Positions 1-10,666 are shown, counted from the first letter of the stretch. The stretch: 64,000 nucleotides of DNA from Pristionchus mayeri (GCA_036245805.1 BTRK01000005.1:26014469-26078468), one strand, 5' to 3'. Made by a program: numbers and translations. The notes: generated by a model from the letters alone, not told the origin.

Positions 1-241
1 TTTGAAATTTTGCACAATTGACTCATTGAACTGATATGACCCAGCGAACCACTGGAGAGCTTGCACGACACCACGGTGGGCGGAGTTTAGAAAGTGTTGT
101 ATCCGTGTCCCTTATTGTGTCGTAGTAGACGGGAGAGGACGGGTAAACGCAAGGTTTATCCACAATAAATAAATACAGAGAGCAGAGTGAGTCACAGCTC
201 ACGAGAGATACAAAAGCTAGACTGACGCGGGAGCGAGCACG

Positions 242-340
242 GCCCCCGGAGAAAATACATAAGGAAAACGAAAACGTCCGCAGGCATCAATAAAAAGGCG
301 CGCGCGTTCAAAAAAGTACAGTCAGATTCCCTGATTATCA
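242..340 (+). repeat. Dispersed repeat fragment, copy of 18889-18986
   Basis: The sequence from GGCCCCCGGAGAA through the block containing GGCGCGCGCGTTC to GTACAGTCAGATT is nearly the same as the inner left part of the element at 18842-19357, in the same orientation. It looks like a decayed fragment of that family. No coding sense is visible. Confidence 0.7.
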
Positions 341-392
341 CTTCAAAATGCCTGATTGTCACTTCGAATTGCCTGATTATCACTTCACGCGC
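330..392 (+). repeat. Three copies of a 21-bp tandem repeat
   Basis: Three adjacent 21-bp units each begin CCTGATT(A/G)TCACTTC and differ by a few bases. They sit at the end of the dispersed repeat fragment. A single related unit start (GCCTGATTGTGCG) occurs near 18977 in the longer copy, so the triplication appears local to this copy. Confidence 0.75.
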
Positions 393-1069
393 GGTGCAAA
401 ATTTGGTTTTTTCACTGGGATTTTTTAAAGTTTGTCATTGTGAATTTCGATGCTTTTAGTTTTATTTTGATTGTTCTATATTGTTTTAATAGGTTTGTTT
501 AGTTTATCCCTACCAATTATCAATATTTATGTGATAGCGCGAGTTCAGAATAATATTTGATAGCTACTGATATGATATTACTTACACGGGTTAACATGTG
601 CGCGGATTTGATTTGTTAACGATTCTGCTTTCCCCATTATTCGATACTAGTTGAAACCCCGTTCTTGCAGTCTAACTTCTTCTTCTCCGTTTGATGGAAG
701 ACGACAACGTTAAGCCGAAGAAGAAGACCTCAAATGCTGTCCTCCCATCGAGCATTTTTAACGCTCTGTGTTTAAGTGTCGGTTTGTGTTTTTTAATTAT
801 CTCCACTTCTTCCTTATACTGCCTCCGCAAATGTGTTCGCATGTGTGTTTACGCATCTGGGTCCCACCGTCTCTGTCAGGGTTACGTTTATCGTTCACTC
901 GGCGGAGGGTGGCAACCGACTCATGTGCTTCACGCACCGCTTCGGGCTCAATTAATATCAATCCCATATAACCTCCCGTGTATAAATGCCCTCCTGCACC
1001 TCTCCCCGTTTCACCAGCTAAGAAAGCTAATATGCACATTTCAGGTATCAACGAGTCGTTTGGAAGTTT

Positions 1070-1187
1070 CTCCGGTTTTCCAACGCAGGATGCGCGAAGC
1101 TGTGTGGTATACTTTCGCGAGGTGGCGTTGTAAGGTGTCCGCACCGCTTCGCAAAAGTGGCGCGCATCCTGCGTTAGGAAGCCGGAG
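1070..1187. mobile_element. Short inverted-repeat element (MITE), about 118 bp
   Basis: The left end reads CTCCGGTTTTCCAACGCAGG and the right end is its imperfect inverse (GCGTTAGGAAGCCGGAG). The inside carries CGCGAGGTGGCGTTGTAAGG and GCAAAAGTGGCGCGCATCC. The termini match those of the 516-bp element at 18842-19357, so this is a shorter or internally deleted member of the same family. No transposase is present. Confidence 0.75.
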
Positions 1188-1558
1188 TTATTGTTTGCTA
1201 ACCAAATTTCAGCGCATAAAGAATTGTATTCCCCTGTTGCGTTTCACATTGTATTCGAAATAGTATCGATTGGATGGATGAATATTAGCCATGGAAATAT
1301 CACAACAGTTCAATAGTGCAGGTGTCGAATTCAGGAAGAAATATTATCATAAAAGAGAAGAAAAAATACTGCACATTTGAAAAAAATAAGGGAATTCCAG
1401 TGAGAAAGGAGGCTACAAACTACAGAACATTGAAAAGTTAATTTCTAATTCATAGCCGGGAACTAACTAGAAAAAACTGGAATCGTCCTCGGCAGAAACC
1501 GCTGGAAAATCATCGCTACTGCGTTTAGCGAGTAAATTCTGCAGCATAAGTTGTACAG

Positions 1559-1609
1559 CGCACGGACGTTTTCCAAAGCCCTATGTCGATGCTCCGGGGG
1601 CCGTGAGCG
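1559..1609 (+). repeat. Fragment of the same inverted-repeat family
   Basis: About 50 bp starting GCGCACGGACGTTTTCC match 19117-19169 in the full-length copy with one or two differences. It is an isolated fragment, without termini. Confidence 0.65.
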
Positions 1610-2370
1610 AGCGAGAGAGGAGAGAGATTAGAGAAATAGAGAAAAAGTGTATGGAGCAAAATGTGTGGGGAAAATCACGTAGCAATAGTCGAAGGATGAC
1701 TATACAGGTTGAGACGATATGACTTACAGTAATACTCACATTAAGTAATCGAGAACTGAGTAAATTGTGTATAGGAATATTTAAATTAGGGAATTTAGCT
1801 ATTATTGGGTTCCTATACAACAGAAAGATAGCCTGATACTCGTTAAAAATGAAATATAATACAATTCTAGTGACGCTATCCTCTTTCCGCATCGTCGATA
1901 TCCCCATCGTACACAAATTCAGAATTTTAGAAAAATTTTGAAATTTTGAGTGGAGGACCCTAAACAACAATTATTTCAGTTTGCGATAGGTAGGAGTAAA
2001 GGAGTGACTTGAGATGTGCTCCACTTGGACTGAAAGCGTCGGCATTTTGACTTATGTTTATTATTGTTTTTCTCTTGATTTGATCATTATTTTTTAAAAA
2101 CTAAAGTGAAAAGTCGAAATGGGGTACCCATAGCTTTCAATTGCATACCAATTTGTGAATTGTTTTGCTCGTTCGTTAACACCGTTGCAGTCCCTAAATA
2201 ATTTTAACATTTTAATTTTTTAATTAGGGAGCGCAGGCGGGTTTCTTCAAAATGCTTCTAAAATAAAATGCGCATAGAATCCGATGATTTATGAGCTGCC
2301 GATACGATTTCGACAACAAAAATTTAAAAATTTTGCGAAATAACTTAATTAAGCGAATTTACAAAATTAA

Positions 2371-3553
2371 AGTTACCCTACAAGGACGAAACCCTGATCT
2401 CACCCTGATGCCGTCGCGTGTACGAGAGAGTATGCAAAAGTGAGAGAGCGCGGGATTACGCTGATCATTTCCGGCTTTCCCTTGAGGTTATTATTGCCTT
2501 TTAGCATTTCTGTATATTCATTTAGGGAGCGCAGGCGTGTTTCTTCAAAATGCTTCTAAAATAAAATGCGCATAGAATCCAATGGTTCATGAGCTGCCGA
2601 TACGATTTCGGCAAAAAAAATTTAAAATGTTGCGAAATAACTTAATTATGCGAATTAACAAAATTAACGCCGAGGCTAATATACCGTACCCCTTCGAATC
2701 GGCCTTATCGAAATCAGCGACTGACTTTTTTTCTCAATATTTTTATTAATTATTTATTCTTCATTTTTTGTATAAAAAATATGTTTTCGAACTGATCTAA
2801 ATGTCATTCTGGGAAATAGAGACTGATAAAATATTTTTTCACTGATATTTAATGAAGATTTGGGAAGAGCAGGGTCGCAGGTTGTCAGCTTTCCGATCGA
2901 TACAACGCAATTGCGCCAAGTGCCAGATGGATGGGAAAGGTGCGATTATGTGCTCTAGTGTCATTAGAATGGACTCACGAACTTAAATAGCATCTGGCTG
3001 TTGGCGCAAAGCAAATATCGATCGAGAAAAATGAACATCTAAAAAAATCGCGGTTTTCCAGGCTAAAACTCGACGTAACTTCAATGCTCTCTCTGCCAGA
3101 TTAACGCGCAAAAAATGGCCGTGACGTGTACGCTATAGTCTCTAAATTGTATACATAACGAAATATAAGGTCTGGCAATGGGAGCAAATCAATTATCGGT
3201 CGAAAGAGTGCAAACTGGAAACATACTTTTCTAAATTGACTATGAAACGCAATATACGGGCCTCAAAGTGATCAAGATGATGTGGAAAGATAATTGGCAC
3301 AGGTAGAATTCATTTGGCTAGGAAAAAAATATTCTTTATTAAAAATAAGGTAATGAAAACAACCGAAAAACATTGGAAAAAAACTTAGGGCTGGCGTTGT
3401 GTGCATGTGTCGAGATATTTGGTATACAGTACCCTTGAAACCTAAAATAACCGCACTCTGCTGTCCCTATATTCATTCTATACTAATTCAACTATCGGCT
3501 ATACGATGGAGGACAAAAAATAATAGGTCAATTTCGTCCTTGTTGGGTAACTT
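2371..3553. mobile_element. TTAA-flanked MITE, itself split by another element
   Basis: The insertion is flanked by TTAA at 2367-2370 and 3554-3557. The ends are inverted (AGTTACCCTACAAGG at left; CCTTGTTGGGTAACT at right). The empty site is visible in the paralogous element at 2660-2670, where a single TTAA joins the same flanks. Removing the nested 945-bp element and its 10-bp duplication leaves 228 bp, the same length as the intact relative at 10117-10344. A TTAA target is typical of piggyBac-type movement, which is an inference here. Confidence 0.85.
2523..3467. mobile_element. Inner Mutator-like non-autonomous element, 945 bp
   Basis: This is a second copy of the outer element and begins TAGGGAGCGCAGGCG. 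It is bounded by a perfect 10-bp direct duplication TATATTCATT (2513-2522 and 3468-3477), which in the intact MITE at 10117-10344 corresponds to a single related site. The first 145 bp and the following block starting CGCCGAGGCTAA match the two halves of the outer copy. It carries no recognisable protein. Confidence 0.85.
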
Positions 3554-4189
3554 TAACGCCGAGGCTAAGGTACCGTACCCCTCCGACCTCAAACATGACC
3601 GAATTAGCAACTGACTTTTCCTCTATATTTTTTCATTATTTATTTTTCTTCGTTTTTTTGACGTAAGATTATATGAAAATATGTTTCTCGAATTGATCTA
3701 AATGTAGTTTTGGGAAATATATAACGGGAAATTAGTTTATCTTTGAGATTTAATGGAAACTCGGGTAGAACAACGGTCGAAACAAGTCGGTTTATTTCAG
3801 CTCCGAACGGACGCGGCTACCCGCCGCTAACATTACTTGGTTCTAGAAGGTCTGCAGAATTCATGTCTGACGAGCGCTAACGTGTGCTTCTCAAGAAAAT
3901 CGAAATATCGATCGCGAAACAGGGCCGAATGTAAACAATTTTCAAACAAGTCAATATGTGGAATATCTGCGCCTTCATAGCAACATTCTACAAGGGGAAT
4001 ATTGGAGGACCTATGTCAAACTCAGAAAACCAAAAAATACAAGGTTTATTTAAGCAAAAACACTAGAAAATCGAGGGATGACAAGGGTAAATCGAAAACT
4101 GATGCGAGTTGTGGTGTGCCCACAACTGTCGCTGGGTACTGTCATCTTGAAATGTGAAAGTGACATAGTCTGCTCTCCCTATTTTTAAT

Positions 4190-4965
4190 TTACTTTTTAT
4201 TTTTCGTACTAGCCGGAATCACTTCTTTACGTATTCACGGCCCTCTACTCGTTCCCTTCCAGGGCACTTTTCCGGAAACTAAATACGGCTCTCGATTCCG
4301 TGTGAGACTCAGATCACTGAGGGTAGTATGTAGTTTGTAGTCGTTTTCAAGCGTCGCGACGCGTGACCGCCTCGCTTCTCTCACGAAATTCGAGAGCAAA
4401 TTTAGCCGCTTTAGTTTAATAATTTCGCTATTTTAATTAAATTTTAATATTAATATTTATCTCCGGGAGAAACACTCCCCGGAAGTCCCGGAAGAATAGG
4501 TTTGGCACCACCCCAGATGAAGATGTAATGATATACTTAGCACTGAATTATTTATTTTTAAAGGGAATAAAAAATAGATCAATAAATGAAAATTATCGAT
4601 GTAAAAATAATAGAAACGAAATATTTCGAAGTGCTCCGCCCATTTTTTAAATCCCCGCGAAAACAGCGCTCGCATTTTTGGGAAAAGTCGCACAAGTGCA
4701 CGCCCGAAGAAAAGCGAGGTGAGAATTTCTCCACTGTGAATGGCCGTGCGTATTCAATGTTAAGTTAGATGTGAAAAAATCTTTTTACATTCTTCAAGAA
4801 GAAGAATACTAGTATACTACGCACAAATATATACTTGCGCCTATTTAATTGACTTTGTGTTACCGTATCACTTAGTATCAGAAAAGACACAAGATGAAAC
4901 AAGTAGTAATAAAGAAGTGTTTATCAAGGGGAGGAACTCGACGGTTCACTTCGACCCTCGTCCGT
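4190..4965. other. No gene seen; 3' flank of the minus-strand gene
   Basis: I see no gene, RNA gene or clear repeat in this AT-rich stretch. Its right end (roughly 4850-4965) would be 3' untranslated sequence of the minus-strand gene that ends at 4966. Confidence 0.4.
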
Positions 4966-7900
4966 TCACTCATGGAAGTTTCCGATGGAAGGGACGGCTG
5001 CGGCTGCCTTGCAATCGGAGAGTGGAGTCTGAGTGAGAGCCGAGGGGTGCACTTGAGACATGCTGCTGTCTCTGCAATGCTCCCATCCCTCCCATCACCC
5101 ACAACCACTCACCTGTCAGCCGCAGTTCTCATCTCCTCGTCCCCGTCATTGAGTGCAGTCACTTCAGAGATGAGAGATGAGAGCAGCTTGTCCATTTCCT
5201 GTCCCGACTTGGACGCCGCCGCAATGTTCACACCACTGCCATATTCCATTAGGATGCTTCTACTCATTCGGAGACACCTCAGATCCTTGGCAGTCCTCTC
5301 TGCACTGGATGTGGGATTCGCACGAGATCTCATGTCTCCTCCCACTGGTCCCAACTCATTCCCGTAGACAGCCGTGCTTGTCGACGACCTCAAAGATTAA
5401 TCTATTAATGTATATCAAATGTAGACTGACGTCTTCGAAGTAGCAGTTCTTTCGCAGGAGGAAGCAGGCTGAGCCCTTGATCTCATGTCTCCTCCCACTG
5501 GTCCCAACTCATTCCCGAATATTGCAGTATTAGTCGAGGATCTAAATGATAATTGACAATCATCATTTCTCTTCTGGCTCACGTCTTTGTCTCGGCAGTT
5601 CTCTCGTAAGAGGAGGAGGGGAAGGCGCGAGATCGCATGTCAACTCCCACTGCTTCATTCACCAGAGCAGTCTTAGTGCATGACCTGCTTTTTACTCTTA
5701 ACAAGAGTCAATAATTGCTGCTTACGTCTTCAGATCGGCAGTTCTCTCGCATGAAGAGGCAGGCTGTGCTCTTGATCTCATATCTCCTCCCACTGGTCCG
5801 AATTCGTTGCCGTAGACAGCTGTGTTGGTGGAGGAACTGCAGAGACATCCTTTCCAATAGTCATATCCCACAACCATACGTCTTCTCACGAGCAGTGTTC
5901 TCATACGAAGAGGCAGGCTGAGCTCTCGATCGCATGTCTCCTCCCACTGGCCCCTGCTTGTTCCCGAAGATAGCCGTCGTGGTGGAGGAACTGTTGACAC
6001 ATCTCTCTTCTCGATTCAGGCCACATAACATACGTCATCTCGTGGGCAGTATTCTCGCAGGATGATGTAGGCTGAGCTCTCGATCGCATATCTCCTCCCA
6101 CTGGTCCGAACTGATTACCGTAGACAGCTGTGTTAGTGGACGAACTAAATGACAACAATTTTAAGGGATCATGAGAAGACTAGGTGCGCTAACGTCTTAG
6201 CCTGAGCAGTTCTCTCGTAGGAAGAAGAGGGGAAGGCGCGAGATCTCATGTCAACGCCAACTGCGTCGTTCACCAGAGCCGTGTTGGTAGACGATCTTCC
6301 GAAGATTACGGTAGAAATGATGAAATTTCAATAATCTTACGTCTTAGCCTGAGCAGTTCTCTCGTAGGAAGAAGAGGGGAAGGCGCGAGATCTCATGTCA
6401 ACGCCAACTGCGTCGTTCACCAGAGCCGTGTTGGTAGACGATCTTCGAAGATTACGGTAGAAATGATGAAATTTCAATAATCTTACGTCTTAGCCTGAGC
6501 AGTTCTCTCGTAGGAAGAAGAGGGGAAGGCGCGAGATCTCATGTCACCGCCAACTGAGTCGTTCACCAGAGCCGTGTTGGTAGACGATCTTCGAAGATTA
6601 CTGTAGAAATTATGAAATTTCAATAATCTGACGTCTTAGCCTGGGCAGTTCTCTCGTACGAAGAAGAGGGAAAGGCGCGAGATCTCATGTCGTTTCCAAC
6701 AGGAGAATACTTATCCCCAAACAATGCAGTTCTCGTTGTTGACCTACAATTTAGTCGGCTCTCACACTTAATCGAAATATTTTCTTCTCACGTCTTCAGA
6801 TCGGAAGTTCTCTCACAGGAAGACACTGGCTGCGCTCTCGATCTCATGTCTCCTCCCACTGGACCAAACTTGTCCCCATAGGCAGCAGTATTGGTAGACG
6901 ATCTGCATCGAATATATCTCTCTCCCCCTCTCTCCTCTCTCCATACCTCACGGAAAGAGCAGTCTTCTGACACGAGGAAGGGAAGGCCCTCGATCGCATG
7001 TCTCCTGTGGCCTTGTAGGGAGATCCGATGCCACAGGCGGTAGAAGTGTCGTCCCTGAGAGAATTCATCCAGTCCCAGAAGGGAGGAGTACGACACTCAC
7101 GAAAGGGGATTGTACGAACGAGAAGAGGAGAGACTACGGGAACGAGACTTCCCATCCAGAGAAGAGAACGAGTCGCTGCAAGTACTCCCTCCCCCCCTCT
7201 CCTCCTCTCCTCTCGCTCACCTCCTAGCTGTGGCAGCTCCATCCCGATGGGAGAATGCAGTCGACTGGTCGGATCTGCAACCATCCCCTCCCCTCTCCCT
7301 CCCCCTCTCTCTCTCACACTGCAGTCTTCACTTGAGTGGTGAGGGAGGTGGCAGGGGAAGCTCTCGATCGCATGTCCACCAGGGGAGTTCCACTTCTTCC
7401 AGAGTGCCATCTCGATCCACCCGACCTGCTACTCTTCCTCCTCCCCTCCCCTCTCCTTCATTCTCTTACTCTACGAAGTTATCGACGGTGAGTTCGAATC
7501 CGTCTCTGTCCAGTGCAGTGGCCACTCCCGATCTCAATCCATCCATATCCCCTTCTCCTCCTCCCTTCCCTTGCCTCTCTGAGTGGAGGGACTTCAATCC
7601 TCTCATTCCTTCGCTTCTCGCAGTGTGCACTGCTTCATCATCTATTTCTTGAGCAGTGAGCACACTTAAACGGAATATTGATTGGAGAGGACGAAGATAC
7701 AGTACCCTTCCTCAGGCGTCGCCATCAGCGAATCAATCGATTGGGCAGTGAAGACATCCTTCTCGCAACTATCAGAAGTGGATGGGGAGACGCAAGTTAC
7801 GGTGGATGTCAACGAGCGGTGTCTCGAGCGATTGCGAGCTCTCTTCATGAAGGCTGATGGATTCTCCTTCAAGTATAGATGGTCGAGTGTTCCTCTCTAG

Positions 7901-8685
7901 GATGAACCTTGAACTTCTTGAGTACGGCTTGTACAGCCTCCAGACCAAGAATCTCCTGCAGTTTCACCAAACTGAGCGAGTAATTGGCCAGTGAGCCCTC
8001 GTGTGCAGTTGTCACATTCTCCTGAATGGGAGAGAGGGGGAGGGGAGGGGGGATTCTTACGAGGGAGGACGTTTTGGAGGAGGCGAGACGAGCTGTTCGA
8101 GTGCAAGAGGAATCACGACCACGAGCAGTCCGAGTATCGTCATTCAAAGAGACGAAGTACAACTGTCCATTCATCACTGTCGGCACGTACACCTACAGTA
8201 GCCCACTTACAGTAATCCCTCTCCTCTCTCACTCACCGCATCATCCAGATTGGAGACCTGCGCACGCAGTTTGCGTGCAGTGATGGCCTGAGCCTTGTTG
8301 TCCTTTCGACTCTTTTCCTGGATTCATCCATTCATTACAGTATCCTCCGTTCTCTATCAACCTTAGTCTCGTCAATGGCCTTGTTCACGAGTTCCCTCAA
8401 CTCGGCACTCGCATATTCCTCCTTCTTATCTCCATTATGCTTCTGAGGCAGAGTTGGAAAGGCGTATTCACTAGTTTTCGCCTGTGCAGCTACAATGAGT
8501 GCTGTAGGAGAGAGGAGAAAGGGAAACTCACGAAGTCTAATCGACGAATTAGGAACATTCATAGCATAGTCACTAGTAACGGTGTTCGCTGGTTGGAAGT
8601 CATTCTCAAGGGGGAGGGTGTTACAAGGTGGAGGAGAGGACATTACCTCTTCATCTTCGTGAACGGCAGAATTTTGGTATTGCAT
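4966..8685 (-). CDS. Unrecognised protein with 13 tandem GDMRSRA exon repeats
   Basis: This is a spliced gene of about 24 exons and 895 codons. Exons 1-6 run 8647-8685, 8532-8604, 8362-8501, 8237-8317, 8061-8192 and 7908-8021. Exon 7 is about 7706-7866 and exon 8 about 7470-7616; the junction between them is uncertain. Exons 9-24 are 7318-7425, 7221-7274, 7101-7175, 6947-7054, 6792-6902, 6633-6743, 6487-6588, 6341-6442, 6194-6295, 6034-6144, 5880-5990, 5726-5836, 5583-5684, 5431-5541, 5113-5388 and 4966-5071. The start is the first ATG after an acceptor-like TTCCCAG near 8726-8732. The N-terminal third is charged, with a helical stretch (ELRELVNKAIDETK) and a segment NGQLYFVSLNDDTRT. From about residue 296 the protein is repeats of the form SSTNTA..GN..GPVGGD then MRSRA.P.SS.ERTA. 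Serine/arginine-rich linker exons 10-11 sit inside. I see no signal peptide or membrane segment. I do not recognise the family and assign no function. Confidence 0.75.
6194..6588 (-). repeat. Three near-identical tandem exon-plus-intron units (146-147 bp)
   Basis: Exons 15, 16 and 17 of the minus-strand gene (6487-6588, 6341-6442, 6194-6295) are each 102 bp and almost the same. The intron between them is also nearly identical, giving a 146-147 bp period. This is the youngest part of the exon expansion. Protein differences are minor, for example NDSVGGD in one copy against NDAVGVD in the others. Confidence 0.85.
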
Positions 8686-8980
8686 AGTGGGAGGATAACT
8701 CGACCACCTCACACCAATGAAACAACTGGGAATAGATGGAGAAGGAGGATGGAGGGGTTGGAATGGAAATGACGAGAGAGTGAGGAGAAGACGTGAGTCT
8801 GCATATACATTATCCCAATCACTCTCTCACTTCCAATCATCTCTCCCTACTCATACATTCAAATCAAATAAGGTGGAAGTAATTTTCTATCTGTACAATG
8901 GTTGTTCTTCTAACCAATTTCCATTTCATTCTCTTCATTTCCCTCTTCCCCTCCTCTCCTCTCCCTCTCTTCCCCTCGAT
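8686..8980. promoter_or_regulatory. Divergent intergenic spacer shared by two genes
   Basis: About 295 bp separate the start of the minus-strand repeat-exon gene from the provisional start of the plus-strand gene. The right half is strongly pyrimidine-rich. A shared or bidirectional promoter is an inference from the arrangement. I see no specific transcription-factor site that I would defend. Confidence 0.35.
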
Positions 8981-9835
8981 ATGAATAATCCGTAAGTGCT
9001 CTCACTCCTTCTGCCCCTCAATCCTTTTCAGACCTCCTTGCAATGCAACCCCTCGTGCTGTTCCCAGCACTTACTTCTTCGAGCACGGTACAGTTACTGT
9101 CCTCCCCCATCCCTGTCTCCCCCTCTCAGACACGACTGATCTCGAGGCGAAGTACAGTCAGTATGCACTGATGAGCAACGAGGAAGAGGAGCTCGTCCCT
9201 ACTCGGGTATCCCCCCCTCCCCCCCCCCCCCCCCGCAGTCTTCTCTGATTCAGAAGTTGAGTGCCTACGTGGCGGATGGTCTTCGATCGTGGTTGCCAGC
9301 CACTCAATGCCCTCAATACGACGTGAGATGTCATGGTTTTCTAGAGGGAAGTATGGATAGCAGCTGGCGCACATCCAGGATGTCACTCCCCTTCCTCCTC
9401 TCTCTCTCCATCTTTCTGCCTCTCGAGCATCCCCCATCTCCGCCCAGTCGCTCAAGGCTCATATCAACTCTCTCCCCGAAGGAGTACTTTCTTCCTACCC
9501 TCCTCTCTTCACAACCTCCATTCAGAAATACGAACCATTGATTACGGAAGGGAGGATCTTTTTCGTACCTCTCGAATCAGATACGAAAACTGGAAGAGAG
9601 AATGAAAATGGCGCGCCTAATGATGCCTTCCCAATTGTACGATATTCTCTCGTATACCGTATTCTAACTGAATAAATTAAGGCGAGGGTGGGGCAGGAGA
9701 AAGGCTTATACACTGCCGAGGACATCGTCAGTGGCCAAATGTAAGTAAGTGAATAGAGACAAGAAGCTCCCTAACTCACTCCAATTCAGAAACCTGAGCA
9801 TGACAGATCTACAGCGACAATTTGCCACTCTATGA
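8981..9835 (+). CDS. Unrecognised small protein, about 187 codons, six exons
   Basis: Proposed exons are 8981-8991, 9032-9206, 9239-9322, 9448-9636, 9682-9740 and 9790-9835, ending in TGA at 9833-9835. All junctions are GT..AG and keep one frame. Coding character is clearest in exons 3-6 (LIQKLSAYVADGLRSWLP; INSLPEGVLSSYPPLF; GRIFFVPLESDTKTG; GLYTAEDIVSGQ). The protein is soluble-looking, with an acidic run NEEEELVP near residue 55. The 32-nt intron at 9207-9238 is mostly a C homopolymer, so its length may be a sequencing artefact. The start is weak: no acceptor precedes the ATG at 8981, and TTTTCAG at 9025-9031 could instead be a trans-splice site, with translation from a later in-frame ATG (MSNEEEE). 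The family is not recognised. Confidence 0.6.
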
Positions 9836-10112
9836 AAGAAAGCTAATGAGTAGAAGTGAGAGTAGAAGAATATATGATAAACGAATCTACTCGATAATGT
9901 GATATATAGAGAACAGAGAAAAACGAAGAAAAAATGAGTTGGCATACTCACATAGGATATAAGCATGTTGACGAACTCTGAGTAGAACTGTCAATACTGA
10001 GCAATACTTCTGAAAAGGGGCCAACGTTGGATATCCGAGAAGTCCTAGATATTCCCGCCTTCTTTTCCTATCTACCAATTGCATCTCCCCATGTGTGTTA
10101 CATGAATTATCA
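9836..10112. other. 3' flank, no gene seen
   Basis: This AT-rich stretch follows the stop codon of the plus-strand gene and probably includes its 3' untranslated region. I see nothing else in it. Confidence 0.4.
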
Positions 10113-10116
10113 TTAA

Positions 10117-10344
10117 AGTTACCGGACGAGGACGAAACCCTGATCTGACCCTGATCTCGCCGCGTGTACGAGAGAGTATAGAAAAGCGAGAGAGCGCGGG
10201 ATTACGCTGATCATTTCCGGCTTTCCCTTGAGGCTATTATTGATTTTTAGCATTTTTGTATAGTCATGCTCAACTAATTCAGCCATCGGCTATTCGATGG
10301 AGAACAAAAAATAGCGGGGTCAATTTCGTCCTCGTCCGATAACT
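10117..10344. mobile_element. Intact TTAA-flanked MITE, 228 bp
   Basis: The element is flanked by TTAA at 10113-10116 and 10345-10348. The inverted ends share the core GGACGAGGACGAAA. It matches the split copy at 2371-3553 along its length, including the inner GAGAGAGCGCGGGATTACGC and the CATCGGCTATTCGATGGAG palindrome. It has no coding capacity, so it is non-autonomous. The TTAA target suggests piggyBac-type mobilisation (inference). Confidence 0.9.
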
Positions 10345-10367
10345 TTAACATGAGCTCATGAGGATGA

Positions 10368-10666
10368 TATAAGGGGGGGCTGATCCAACGTTCGGCGATC
10401 GCCAAGGCTTTGAGCGCGCTAAGCAAAGATTCAAGGACTTTGAATACTTACAAAGCACTAAAAGTACCCGATGTTGGTTAAATCTTATTTTTTTGAAAAG
10501 TTTTACCAATTTAGGGTTACACAGCGCTGAAAGTATTCTAAATTGCTAAAACTTTACGAATATCGGCTATTTTCAGCATGTTGTAAGTACTCAAAGTCCT
10601 TGAATCTTTGCTTACGCGCTCAAAGCCTTGGCGATCGCCGAACGTTGGATCAGCCCCCCCCTTATA
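10368..10666. mobile_element. Foldback MITE, about 299 bp, TATAAGGGG ends
   Basis: Long inverted arms of about 85 bp start TATAAGGGGGGGC and include GATCCAACGTTCGGCGATCG, with a spacer of roughly 125 bp. The element at 17972-18265 has the same TATAAGGGG terminus but unrelated inner sequence. The TA at each edge fits a Tc1/mariner-type target, which is an inference from the ends alone. Confidence 0.85.

Larger units (their letters stand above)
1..2214. other. Gene-poor left flank
   Basis: I see no supported multi-exon gene here. The stretch is AT-rich with scattered GC-rich blocks that belong to a dispersed inverted-repeat family (listed separately). One weak exon-like signal exists: a TTGCAG acceptor-like site at 665-670 followed by an ATG at 694 that opens a lysine-rich frame (MEDDNVKPKKK). 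No clear donor or second exon follows, so it is not called as a gene. Confidence 0.5.
2225..4179. mobile_element. Outer Mutator-like non-autonomous element, split by a nested insertion
   Basis: The left end is TAGGGAGCGCAGG and the right end is its imperfect inverse (CTGCTCTCCC). About 10-bp flanks on either side agree at 8 of 10 positions (2215-2224 and 4180-4189), as expected for an aged target duplication. A second copy of the element lies at 2523-3467. Comparing the two shows that this outer copy is interrupted at a TTAA by the insertion 2371-3553, leaving about 768 bp of its own sequence. No transposase frame is visible. The Mutator-like assignment is inferred from the 10-bp duplication and the terminal repeats only. 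Confidence 0.75.

Noticed and set aside
691..1263. 190-codon plus-strand frame
   Set aside because: Its second half reads through the inverted-repeat element at 1070-1187. Only the first 25 or so codons look coding, and no splice structure supports them.
7485..7505. TTCGAATCC tRNA T-loop-like string
   Set aside because: No acceptor stem, D-arm or anticodon arm could be found around it, and it lies inside a coding exon of the minus-strand gene.
7028..7652. Overlapping plus-strand frames rich in S, P and L
   Set aside because: They lie antisense to exons 8-12 of the minus-strand gene and read CT-rich intron tracts. They ignore the consistent splice sites on the other strand.
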